Shown here: positions 1 through 5,435 of the stretch, in pieces | Layout: every line of letters starts with the position of its first letter | Numbering within the stretch: position 1 is the first letter of the stretch | Assembly (NCBI GenBank): GCA_022865625.1 | Contig: JALHTB010000067.1 | Coordinates: 1-5,566, forward strand | Direction of reading: 5' to 3' | DNA: 5,566 bases | Source: Candidatus Bathyarchaeota archaeon | Lineage (GTDB): Archaea > Thermoproteota > Bathyarchaeia > 40CM-2-53-6 > FEN-987 | The notes under the pieces: generated by a model | Told to the model about the DNA's origin: nothing | Database searches by the model: none | Seen by the model: the letters and a program-made list of their open reading frames with translations, nothing else | Made by a program: the position numbers and the translations under genes

Positions 1-408
1 AATCTCACTGCAGAGAGTGTCAGGAGGCTGTCTGCGAAGACGAAGAACAGCATCCCGAAGCTTCTCCTCAAAGGAATAGAGCTTGACACGAGAAAGCATG
101 CGCACATGTACGCGACCTTGATTGACCTCTCTGCCGGAGCGGCGGTGTCCAAGGTCGAACGGTACGAGATGAGGAAGGAACTGGAGCGACATTTGGCGAA
201 CGAGAAGGTCATGCTCGCTCAGGCACAGAAGATTGCCAGAACACTTACAGATCCTCGCATGAAGCCTCTGCTTCGAGCAATTCTGGCAGATGAGAGGAGA
301 CATCACAAGGCGCTCACCGAGCTCTTGGAGGCTGTCGCGGTTGAGGAGAAGATCAGCCAAGACGACTGGTGGGACTATCTCAACAAGTGGGCAGTCTTCT
401 CAACCTAG
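1..408 (+). CDS. Ferritin-like (rubrerythrin-type) helical-bundle protein, 5' end missing
   Basis: The frame is open from base 1 to a TAG stop at 406-408, so this is the C-terminal 135 residues of a longer protein. An ATG lies at 106, but coding-like sequence continues upstream of it (LKGIELDTRKHAHMY, visible residues 22-36), so it is probably internal. The sequence is almost all amphipathic helix. Two ferritin-like signatures are visible: DTRKH (29-33) and, about 68 residues later, DERRHH (97-102), which carries the ExxH metal pair E98/H101. E68 in HLANEKVML sits between them, as expected for the third helix. Proteins of this superfamily bind a di-iron or di-manganese centre and act in peroxide defence or iron handling. 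In the second helix the usual Glu is Thr30, so the metal site may be incomplete or non-canonical. It could be a rubrerythrin relative or a structural ferritin-like protein. The fold is fairly sure; the function is not. Confidence 0.68.
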   Translation, partial: NLTAESVRRLSAKTKNSIPKLLLKGIELDTRKHAHMYATLIDLSAGAAVSKVERYEMRKELERHLANEKVMLAQAQKIARTLTDPRMKPLLRAILADERRHHKALTELLEAVAVEEKISQDDWWDYLNKWAVFST

Positions 409-422
409 GACAGAAACAGATC

Positions 423-437
423 CACAGAGCGCCTGTG
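423..437. terminator. Small hairpin between convergent genes
   Basis: CACAG (423-427) and CTGTG (433-437) form a perfect 5-bp inverted repeat with a 5-base loop in the 35-bp gap between the convergent ferritin-like and aminotransferase genes. It lies 14 bases past one stop codon and 6 bases past the other. No T-run follows on either strand, and archaeal termination normally relies on oligo-T. A terminator role is therefore only a positional inference. Confidence 0.2.
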
Positions 438-443
438 CGATTC

Positions 444-1601
444 TCACTTGCATTTGGAGCGCCAAGCCTTGACTCTGGAGATGCCTTCTTCGATGTTCTG
501 CTGGGAAGTTGCAAAGGAGAATCGTAGATAGCCTTCCCCGGCCGCTCCGAAAGCACTTCCAGGAATGGAAGCCACTTTCGCCTCTTCCAAGAGTTTGTTG
601 GCAATCTCGGCCGATGGGATGTTGAGCCTGCTGACATCTGGAAATGCGTAGAAGGTGCCCTTTGGAGCTACACATCGAAAGCCTTCGACCTCGTCCAGTC
701 CTTTCACGATCCGGTCTCGCCGAGCAGCATACTCCCCAACCATCTCGTTGACACAGTCTTGGGGCCCTAACAGTGCTCCTAGGGCTGCTCTTTGCGCATC
801 TGATGGTGCACACGATACCATGTATCCGTGTATCTTGCGAATGCTGGTAGTGATGGACTCGTTGGCGATAACGTAGCCGACGCGCCATCCGGTCATTGCA
901 TAGGTCTTCGAGAACGAGTTCACAGTCACCACGGAATCTCTGAACTCAGGCCGTGAAGCTAAGCTGAAGTGCTCGTTTCCGTCGAAGACTATCTTCTCGT
1001 AGACCTCATCTGAGACGACCAACATGTCATGGTCTTGGGCGAACTCGGCGAGACTCGATAGACAGTCTCTCGAATACACGGAGCCTGTAGGGTTGTTAGG
1101 TGAGTTGATCACAATCATCTTGGTCTTCTCAGTAGTATGGTGTTCCAACATCTTTCGACTGGGCTCGAAATCTGGACCCTGCAGGGAAACCGGCACTGGC
1201 ACACCACCCGCTAGTCGCACAAAGCCAGAATATGACGGCCATGATGGCTGAAGGATCAGCACCTCGTCCACCGGATCTAGTGTCGCTTGAGTGATTGCGA
1301 ATATCGCAGCAAATCCGCCGGCGGTGACAGTGATCTCTGTCTTCGGATTCGCTTCGATCCCATTCTCTCCGTGCAGTTTCCGGGCGATTGCCTCACGGAG
1401 TTGCAGTATTCCAGCTCCGTGCGTGTAATGAGTGTAACCATCACGGAGAGAGCGGACTCCCGCTTCTACTATGTGGCTCGGAGTTGCGAAGTCCGGCTCG
1501 CCCGCATGAAGCCCAATTATGTCAGGCCTTGATTCAGAGAGATCAATTATCTTTCGTATTGGTGAAGGTTCGATCGACTGGACACGTTTCGAGGTGTGCA
1601 A
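444..1601 (-). CDS. PLP-dependent class I aminotransferase (AspC-like, fold type I)
   Basis: This is a complete 385-residue protein, the usual size for cytoplasmic aspartate/aromatic-type aminotransferases. It should transfer an amino group between an amino acid and a 2-oxoacid using pyridoxal phosphate. Visible landmarks, in order, are the N-terminal GEPDF (34-38), YTHGAG (59-64), SPNNPTG (167-173, N170 contacting the cofactor), SDEVY (197-201, D198 pairing with the pyridine nitrogen and Y201 with the PLP oxygen), and SFSKTYAMTGWRVGY (229-243) with Schiff-base Lys232. Near the C terminus, YLRFSF (358-363) supplies Arg360 for the substrate carboxylate. The start is TTG at 1601, since no in-frame ATG exists before residue 151. 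The N terminus SKRVQSIEPSPIRKI matches where family members normally begin. A GAGG lies 8 bases upstream. The stop is TGA. The gene lies 88 bp downstream of the M3 peptidase on the same strand, so cotranscription is possible. Substrate specificity cannot be read from sequence alone. The family call is very secure. Confidence 0.95.
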   Translation of the reverse strand: MHTSKRVQSIEPSPIRKIIDLSESRPDIIGLHAGEPDFATPSHIVEAGVRSLRDGYTHYTHGAGILQLREAIARKLHGENGIEANPKTEITVTAGGFAAIFAITQATLDPVDEVLILQPSWPSYSGFVRLAGGVPVPVSLQGPDFEPSRKMLEHHTTEKTKMIVINSPNNPTGSVYSRDCLSSLAEFAQDHDMLVVSDEVYEKIVFDGNEHFSLASRPEFRDSVVTVNSFSKTYAMTGWRVGYVIANESITTSIRKIHGYMVSCAPSDAQRAALGALLGPQDCVNEMVGEYAARRDRIVKGLDEVEGFRCVAPKGTFYAFPDVSRLNIPSAEIANKLLEEAKVASIPGSAFGAAGEGYLRFSFATSQQNIEEGISRVKAWRSKCK

Positions 1602-1689
1602 TCCTCCGCCCTCGTCTACAGTGATGTTGGGGACCTCGTAGGGTATTTCGCATTTTGGACAAGTGGGCAGTGGAGGCGGTTATCGTTCT

Positions 1690-3198
1690 CTATTCGAAGT
1701 GTTGGCGGATCTCATCATAGAGGAACTTGCAGCTTAGCGTCTGTTCAAGCTTCTCAGCCAGCTCTTCAACTGTGATGCGGCTTCCCTCTTCCCACAACTC
1801 CTTCAGCAATCGCCCAGAGCTTGGGTTCGCAAACCATTCCTCTCCGAACTCTTCGATCAAGTACTTTCTGAGTTGGGCCTCCGCAACCCACGATCGTAAG
1901 TACTCAGCGCAGTAGAACCCATCATCGACATTGATCAGGTAGTTGACTGGGTTGAGGGGCACCTTGATGGCTCGTTCGTGAAGTTCCGTGTACAGTTGGC
2001 TCTTGCCTTGGATGCCTTCCCTGTGAAGGCGAAGCTCATAGTCCAGCTTGGCCGTGTAAAGTCTCGTTATGTAGAGCTTGGAGAAGAACGTGAAGTCAAG
2101 AAGTTCCTTTGGATTATCGATTCCAACGATTTGCCTTAGCCATCTTTCGTTCAATGTGAGATTCTCAAATAGAGCTGAGTACGTCTCAGTGAGGGATTTC
2201 TCATCTGAGAGGCGGAAGACGAATGGTAGTTCCGCAGGCGTGTTGGCTGCGTGAAGTGCGTGTCCCGCTTCATGAAGGACCGTCTCGTAGTCATACCTTC
2301 CCCCGAGCGGCATCGTGCCAAGTATGACCTTTTTGGGTACATCCAGAGGGAAGCATGCGGCTCGCGGATCCTTCTTCGGTCTTTCTTCCAGATCCAACGT
2401 GATGTTGGGGTACTTCTCAAGCCTCAGATCCATTCCGTCTAGTGTCTTCTGAAGAGCTGTGACTGCGCCGCTCTTGGGGAAGTAGGCATCAAACCTCTTG
2501 CCGCGATAGAAGTAGAGGATATCGTGCCTCTCGGCGTCACGCAGTTCGACGCCGATCGATTTGAGAACAGACTCCAGCTGTTTGAGGTAGAGCGAATCTG
2601 TGCTGGCGATATAGGTTCTCAGCTCGTTGGCCAGCTTGTCGTAGTCGATGTTTCGTATCTTCGAGTAGAGGCTGGCATAGTCTAAGTAGCCTTGCTCTTT
2701 AGCAACCTCGTGAAGCTTGGTCATCCTCTCTTCCAATATTGGGTTGAATGTTGCGACGGCTGTCTCTGCAATTGAGTGAATCGTTCCTCGGCGTTTTCTG
2801 TTGTCTTCGTTCATCACCATTGACAGAGTGGATCTGTATGGCACAGGCTTTCCGTCTATGTTGACGTTGGTCTGAGTTTCGAGTGTGACGGCTTTGTCTG
2901 TTAGCTCGGCAACCTGCCGTGCTAAGTAGGTGTCGACTAGACTTCCGAGGAGCCGTTCGAGGCGTTGGAGTTCGTCACCTGACAGGGCTCCAATGCCTTT
3001 CCTGACGATTGCCATGCACTCGGGCATGAACAGCTCATTGTGTTTCTGGAAGATCTGTGAGACGTTCAGTTCATCCTTGAGCCCCGCCCAGTTCTGATAG
3101 TGCTCGTTCATGACTTCCTTAGTGAATTCCTCGTAGTCTCTCTCAATCTGTGAAATATCCAATTGGTCAACCGCAGAGCGTACGTCCTTGTCCCGCAA
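1690..3198 (-). CDS. M3-family zinc oligopeptidase (PepF/thimet-oligopeptidase-like)
   Basis: This is a metallopeptidase expected to cleave short peptides in the cytoplasm. No signal peptide or membrane segment is visible. The diagnostic motif is LHEAGHALH (308-316, numbered from TTG 3198): His309 and His313 bind zinc and Glu310 is the catalytic base. The third ligand is Glu338 in LTETYSALFEN, exactly 25 residues after His313, the spacing found in thimet oligopeptidase. The long helical N-terminal half and the C-terminal tyrosine/glycine-rich stretch (NPVNYLINVDDGFYCAEYL, 416-434) fit the M3 architecture, with the latter in the substrate-binding region. At 502 residues it is shorter than typical PepF (about 600), as in other compact archaeal and bacterial M3 enzymes. 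The start is uncertain: TTG at 3198 gives the longest frame, but an AT-rich TATA-like element overlaps it. TTG at 3162 (residue 13) is an alternative, and ATG at 3111 (residue 30) seems too short. The stop is TAG. Carboxypeptidase M32 was considered, but the Glu spacing and surroundings fit M3. Confidence 0.93.
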   Translation of the reverse strand: MRDKDVRSAVDQLDISQIERDYEEFTKEVMNEHYQNWAGLKDELNVSQIFQKHNELFMPECMAIVRKGIGALSGDELQRLERLLGSLVDTYLARQVAELTDKAVTLETQTNVNIDGKPVPYRSTLSMVMNEDNRKRRGTIHSIAETAVATFNPILEERMTKLHEVAKEQGYLDYASLYSKIRNIDYDKLANELRTYIASTDSLYLKQLESVLKSIGVELRDAERHDILYFYRGKRFDAYFPKSGAVTALQKTLDGMDLRLEKYPNITLDLEERPKKDPRAACFPLDVPKKVILGTMPLGGRYDYETVLHEAGHALHAANTPAELPFVFRLSDEKSLTETYSALFENLTLNERWLRQIVGIDNPKELLDFTFFSKLYITRLYTAKLDYELRLHREGIQGKSQLYTELHERAIKVPLNPVNYLINVDDGFYCAEYLRSWVAEAQLRKYLIEEFGEEWFANPSSGRLLKELWEEGSRITVEELAEKLEQTLSCKFLYDEIRQHFE

Positions 3199-3204
3199 TA
3201 TTAA
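3197..3204. promoter_or_regulatory. AT-rich TATA-like element in a divergent gap
   Basis: AATATTAA is the most AT-rich run between the divergent M3 peptidase (-) and the HprK-like gene (+). It is nearly palindromic, so it could serve either strand. Read on the plus strand it predicts transcription from about 3225-3230, leaving a leader of about 30 bases before ATG 3257. Read on the minus strand it predicts a start near 3174, which would put the peptidase TTG at 3198 upstream of the transcript and favour TTG 3162. A second candidate for the plus strand, GATATTAG (3219-3226), would make the HprK-like mRNA nearly leaderless. No factor-B recognition element is clear. Confidence 0.3.
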
Positions 3205-3256
3205 GTCTGACAGATGGGGATATTAGGCGTGGACCTATCTGTGAAGTTGGTTGCCG

Positions 3257-4375
3257 ATGGTGCAAGCAGGGAATCGATACAACTACACTACGGCCACTCG
3301 TGGACGAGTCGAAATCAACATCGTCTCAAAACATGAGAGAGACGAGCTTGTGGCGAGAGCCGAGACAGTTCTCGGCCACGAGAGTATGGGGTGGAAGGCA
3401 AGCATTGACGGCTTTTGTATGCAGCTCTTCACAAACAGCAACCACCTCGACGAGTTCTGGCGTGAGAATTGGTTCTCGATGCCTCGTGAAATCAAATCTC
3501 ACGGAAGGATCTACGCGGTACTAGACCCGGCATTCCGCGAGGGCAAACCTTACGCTTTCTACAACCCGGAGACCAAGACTGCAATAATCTTCAACACAGA
3601 GTACTATGGACAAATCAAGAGCTGGGCCTTGGGGATCTCATGCGACATAGCAGAAGACCAACATGACATCCACAGCATACACGGGAGCTGTGTCGAAGTA
3701 AACGGCAAAGGAATAGTGCTGATCGCTCCAACGGGAACAGGAAAGAGCACCCACTCATACGCACTCCTGAACATGGAAGGTGCTAGACTTCACAGCGATG
3801 ACTGGGTCTACGTCCGCTTCATCGGAGGAGAAAAGGGAAGGGCGAGCGCGGACATCAGCGAACGCAAGTTCTACATTAGAACCAACATAGCGCGCGTCTT
3901 TCCAGAGGTTCGACCCCTTCTTGACCGATCGAAGCTTGAGAACGTGGGATCTCTCACTCCGGAGGAAGCCAAGCAACTACGAGCGAATGGAGTGAGCGAC
4001 GATGAAATACGGACACTCGCGTCATATCCATTCATTGCTCATGAGTACTCGCGAGCTATGCTGGATCCACTGTGGATAGCTGGGCCGGACAAGTTCGTTG
4101 ACACGACACGCGTGATGAAGGTGGTCCTCCTGAAGCGTGACAGGAATGACCCTGAGCTGTCTCGAAGGCTGGAGATTGAGGAGGCGGTCCAGTACCTGGT
4201 CGCTCAACCTGAGCAGTTCCTGAATCCCTACCTGATCGTCAAGACCGAAGAGAAAGTTGAGGTTAGGAAGCAGTTCTTCAGACGACTCTTCAATTTGGCG
4301 CCATGCTACTTAGTGAACACAGCTTCCGACGTACAGACAGTCCAGCAGAGAATACGCGAGATCGTTAGTAGCTAG
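3257..4375 (+). CDS. HPr-kinase-like P-loop protein (HprK/PEPCK-type fold)
   Basis: This is a 372-residue cytoplasmic protein with an ATP-binding domain like that of HPr serine kinase/phosphorylase. Numbered from ATG 3257, the signature begins at IHGSCVEVNGKGIVLIAP (141-158), where strands lead into the Walker A loop APTGTGKST (157-165, Lys163). It ends with GARLHSDDWVYV (175-186), whose acidic pair Asp181-Asp182 corresponds to the catalytic/metal DD of HprK. The helix after the P-loop and the later strand DTTRVMKVVLLKRD (282-295) fit the HprK/PEP-carboxykinase fold. Residues 1-140 match no domain I recognise and do not look like the bacterial HprK N-terminal domain. The conserved C-terminal loop of true HPr kinases is not evident. 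TTG at 3251 is an alternative start two codons upstream; the frame closes at TGA 3242-3244. No strong Shine-Dalgarno is seen. The stop is TAG. The substrate is unknown. It could phosphorylate a serine or a small molecule, or be a regulatory ATPase. No PTS gene is visible here. Confidence 0.82.
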   Translation: MVQAGNRYNYTTATRGRVEINIVSKHERDELVARAETVLGHESMGWKASIDGFCMQLFTNSNHLDEFWRENWFSMPREIKSHGRIYAVLDPAFREGKPYAFYNPETKTAIIFNTEYYGQIKSWALGISCDIAEDQHDIHSIHGSCVEVNGKGIVLIAPTGTGKSTHSYALLNMEGARLHSDDWVYVRFIGGEKGRASADISERKFYIRTNIARVFPEVRPLLDRSKLENVGSLTPEEAKQLRANGVSDDEIRTLASYPFIAHEYSRAMLDPLWIAGPDKFVDTTRVMKVVLLKRDRNDPELSRRLEIEEAVQYLVAQPEQFLNPYLIVKTEEKVEVRKQFFRRLFNLAPCYLVNTASDVQTVQQRIREIVSS

Positions 4376-4399
4376 CCACGCAGGCGGAGCCTTACTCTA

Positions 4400-4411
4400 G
4401 CACAATCGTGC
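4400..4411. terminator. Short inverted repeat between convergent genes
   Basis: GCAC-AATC-GTGC is a 4-bp stem with a 4-base loop, placed midway in the 52-bp gap between the convergent HprK-like and PDCD5-like genes. The stem is short and no T-run follows on either strand. It is recorded because of its position, but it could easily be chance. Confidence 0.12.
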
Positions 4412-4427
4412 AACAACGAACTGGACC

Positions 4428-4805
4428 CTATTCGCCTTTGAACTTCTGGGCTAGCGACTTGAGTTCTCCACTCTCGAAGACTTGAATCTTGGTGTCAAGC
4501 CTCACATCCAAGCCGAGACTTCTGAAGAGCCACATCAACTGTTCCGCCGTGACAGGACCTTTCAGCCGTCCCTCACGGACCAGCCGCGAAAGTTCTCCCT
4601 CCAACGCACGTGTGGGTGCGGGGTATTGTACTTCAGCAGCATCCAGTACTTCCCACGCTCTTCCAACGAGAATCGTCTTCAGCACTTCCCGTGGGGCTGG
4701 TTGTTTCTCGGTCTCTTCCTTCTTCTTTTCCTGGTCTAGCAGGCGACGCTGCATCTGTTGTATCCTTCTAGACTTCAGTCGTTCTAGCTCAGCGTCGTCA
4801 GACAT
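4428..4805 (-). CDS. PDCD5/TFAR19-family DNA-binding protein
   Basis: This is a 125-residue protein of the archaeal/eukaryotic PDCD5 family, a small nucleic-acid-binding protein whose cellular role in archaea is not settled. It begins with the typical acidic-then-basic helix MSDDAELERLKSRRIQQMQR (1-20), followed by a charged K/E-rich linker (21-39). The three-helix core follows: VLKTILVGRAWEVLDAAEVQ (41-60), the R-A-L-E-G-E-L-S-R-L-V-R-E-G-R helix (66-80), and VTAEQLMWLFRSLG (85-98). This pattern (ILxxxAxxxLxxxxxxxP...LxxLxxxGR) is the family signature. The C-terminal tail (99-125) is longer than in many relatives and ends in a basic KFKGE. The ATG start is well supported: GAGGGGT lies 5 bases upstream and a TATA box about 41 bases upstream. 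The stop is TAG. In many archaea the gene sits beside rps19e; here it stands alone and divergent from the rnp4 unit. Confidence 0.9.
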   Translation of the reverse strand: MSDDAELERLKSRRIQQMQRRLLDQEKKKEETEKQPAPREVLKTILVGRAWEVLDAAEVQYPAPTRALEGELSRLVREGRLKGPVTAEQLMWLFRSLGLDVRLDTKIQVFESGELKSLAQKFKGE

Positions 4806-4810
4806 AGCGT

Positions 4811-4817
4811 ACCCCTC
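4811..4817 (-). promoter_or_regulatory. Shine-Dalgarno of the PDCD5-like gene
   Basis: Read on the minus strand this is GAGGGGT, ending 5 bases before ATG 4805. Its GAGG core pairs with the anti-Shine-Dalgarno of archaeal 16S rRNA with 8 bases between GAGG and the start codon. This fixes the start codon of the gene. Confidence 0.55.
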
Positions 4818-4845
4818 AGAGCAACGCGAGTAGTGGAAAGACCTG

Positions 4846-4853
4846 TTATAAAC
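4846..4853 (-). promoter_or_regulatory. TATA box for the PDCD5-like gene (possibly bidirectional)
   Basis: The minus strand reads GTTTATAA about 41 bases upstream of the ATG. The usual spacing of about 25 bases from an archaeal TATA box puts the transcription start near 4822, with a leader of roughly 17 bases holding the GAGGGGT Shine-Dalgarno. On the plus strand the same site reads TTATAAAC and would predict a transcript starting near 4875, ahead of the small ORF at 4900 and of rnp4. It is the only clear TATA-like sequence in this 288-bp region. Confidence 0.5.
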
Positions 4854-4899
4854 TGCACGACTCTCAAACGCTCAACCTCTTCTAGGGTAACTGGATCGC

Positions 4900-5052
4900 G
4901 TGCTCGCGCTCGTAGACGAGCCTACCCACATGGAGATTCTACAGCGAGAAGTCTTCTCTGGCTCAGCGCGGGTCTCAGGCTCAACGGAGATAAGCATTGT
5001 TGCCACTCTAACGGGTGGCCTATCACAAATCATAGATGTGTCAGAGGCATAG
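4900..5052 (+). CDS. Unassigned small ORF upstream of RNase P protein gene
   Basis: This is a 50-codon frame starting with GTG at 4900 (alternative ATG at 4930) and ending with TAG at 5050-5052. I do not recognise the product. The translation reads like a soluble protein fragment: VLALVDEPTHMEILQREVFS, then a serine/threonine-rich stretch, then IVATLTGGLSQIIDVSEA. It has no Cys pairs, membrane segment or arginine-rich shadow composition. AGGGTAA lies 9 bases upstream of the GTG, and a TATA-like box at 4846-4853 is correctly placed for a plus-strand transcript starting about 25 bases before it. If the TAG is skipped, the same frame runs to a TGA at 5095-5097, overlapping the TTG start of rnp4. 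It could be a real small gene, a decayed gene remnant or a chance frame; length alone does not decide. Confidence 0.28.
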   Translation: MLALVDEPTHMEILQREVFSGSARVSGSTEISIVATLTGGLSQIIDVSEA

Positions 5053-5093
5053 GCGTCCTCGACTTGGTCGGTCGATCAGGTGCTGGCAAAGTC

Positions 5094-5435
5094 TTGACTC
5101 GTCAGAAGAGCAGCGGCGATGTGCGCCAGATCGCGCAGGAACGGATTGACATACTTCTTAGACTCGCCAGGGAGACACTAAAGACTGATGCGGCTCTTTC
5201 CAAGAGGTATGTGGAGACCGCTCAGAGAATAGGCATGAGGTCCGGGGTCAGACTCGGTCGAGAACGGAAGCAGTTCATATGCAAGAAGTGTAGAAGTCCT
5301 CTAATCCCCGGCGTCAATTGCCGAGTCAGGGTTCGTCCAGAGCACGGAACCCACGTGGTCGTTACCTGCATGGGGTGCGGTTCGACTAAGCGCTACCCGG
5401 CGGTGAAGGAGAAACGTCTCAGAAGAAAAGGATGA
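5094..5435 (+). CDS. rnp4: RNase P protein component 4 (Rpr2/Rpp21 family)
   Basis: This is a 113-residue subunit of archaeal ribonuclease P, the ribonucleoprotein that removes 5' leaders from pre-tRNA; Rnp4 acts together with Rnp1 (Rpp29). The N-terminal helical part carries IAQERIDILLRLA (13-25), very close to the IAEERIDIL of well-studied archaeal homologues, and a second helix at 33-48. The C-terminal zinc ribbon has CKKC (Cys63, Cys66) and CMGC (Cys92, Cys95) around RVRVRPEHGTHVVVTC (77-92), followed by a basic tail. The start is TTG at 5094. The frame is open as far back as 4833, but the upstream part is arginine-rich, unlike the family, whereas beginning at 5094 gives the family's usual length and N-terminal offset. 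AGGTG at 5078-5082 is a possible Shine-Dalgarno 11 bases upstream. The stop TGA overlaps the next start as ATGA. Confidence 0.93.
   Translation: MTRQKSSGDVRQIAQERIDILLRLARETLKTDAALSKRYVETAQRIGMRSGVRLGRERKQFICKKCRSPLIPGVNCRVRVRPEHGTHVVVTCMGCGSTKRYPAVKEKRLRRKG

Noticed and set aside
400..888. Long minus-strand and plus-strand frames overlapping the aminotransferase
   Set aside because: They lie in alternative frames of a gene with all its catalytic motifs and have shadow composition rich in Arg, Ser and Cys.
1620..2412. Repeated GTGATGTTGGGG at about 1620 and 2400
   Set aside because: One pair of 12-base matches is expected by chance in a window of this size, and there is no further similarity around them.
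4482..4833. Two plus-strand frames opposite the PDCD5-like gene, one ending in a hydrophobic run resembling a membrane segment
   Set aside because: They are antisense to a clear family member. The F/L run is simply the reverse complement of its Lys/Glu-rich linker codons.
5050..5052. TAG as a pyrrolysine codon linking the small ORF to a TGA overlapping rnp4
   Set aside because: TAG is the stop of four clear genes here (ferritin-like, M3 peptidase, HprK-like, PDCD5-like), so the codon is not depleted, and no Pyl machinery or downstream structure is visible.
4833..5093. N-terminal extension of the RNase P gene by about 87 codons to an ATG at 4833
   Set aside because: The extension is arginine/serine-rich low-complexity translation (for example SRARARRRAYP) and would nearly double the family's usual length; the TTG at 5094 gives the expected N terminus.
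4806..5093. A tRNA, C/D box or H/ACA guide RNA in the largest intergenic region
   Set aside because: No T-arm consensus, no TGATGA/CTGA box pair and no convincing hairpin with a terminal ACA was found on either strand by eye.
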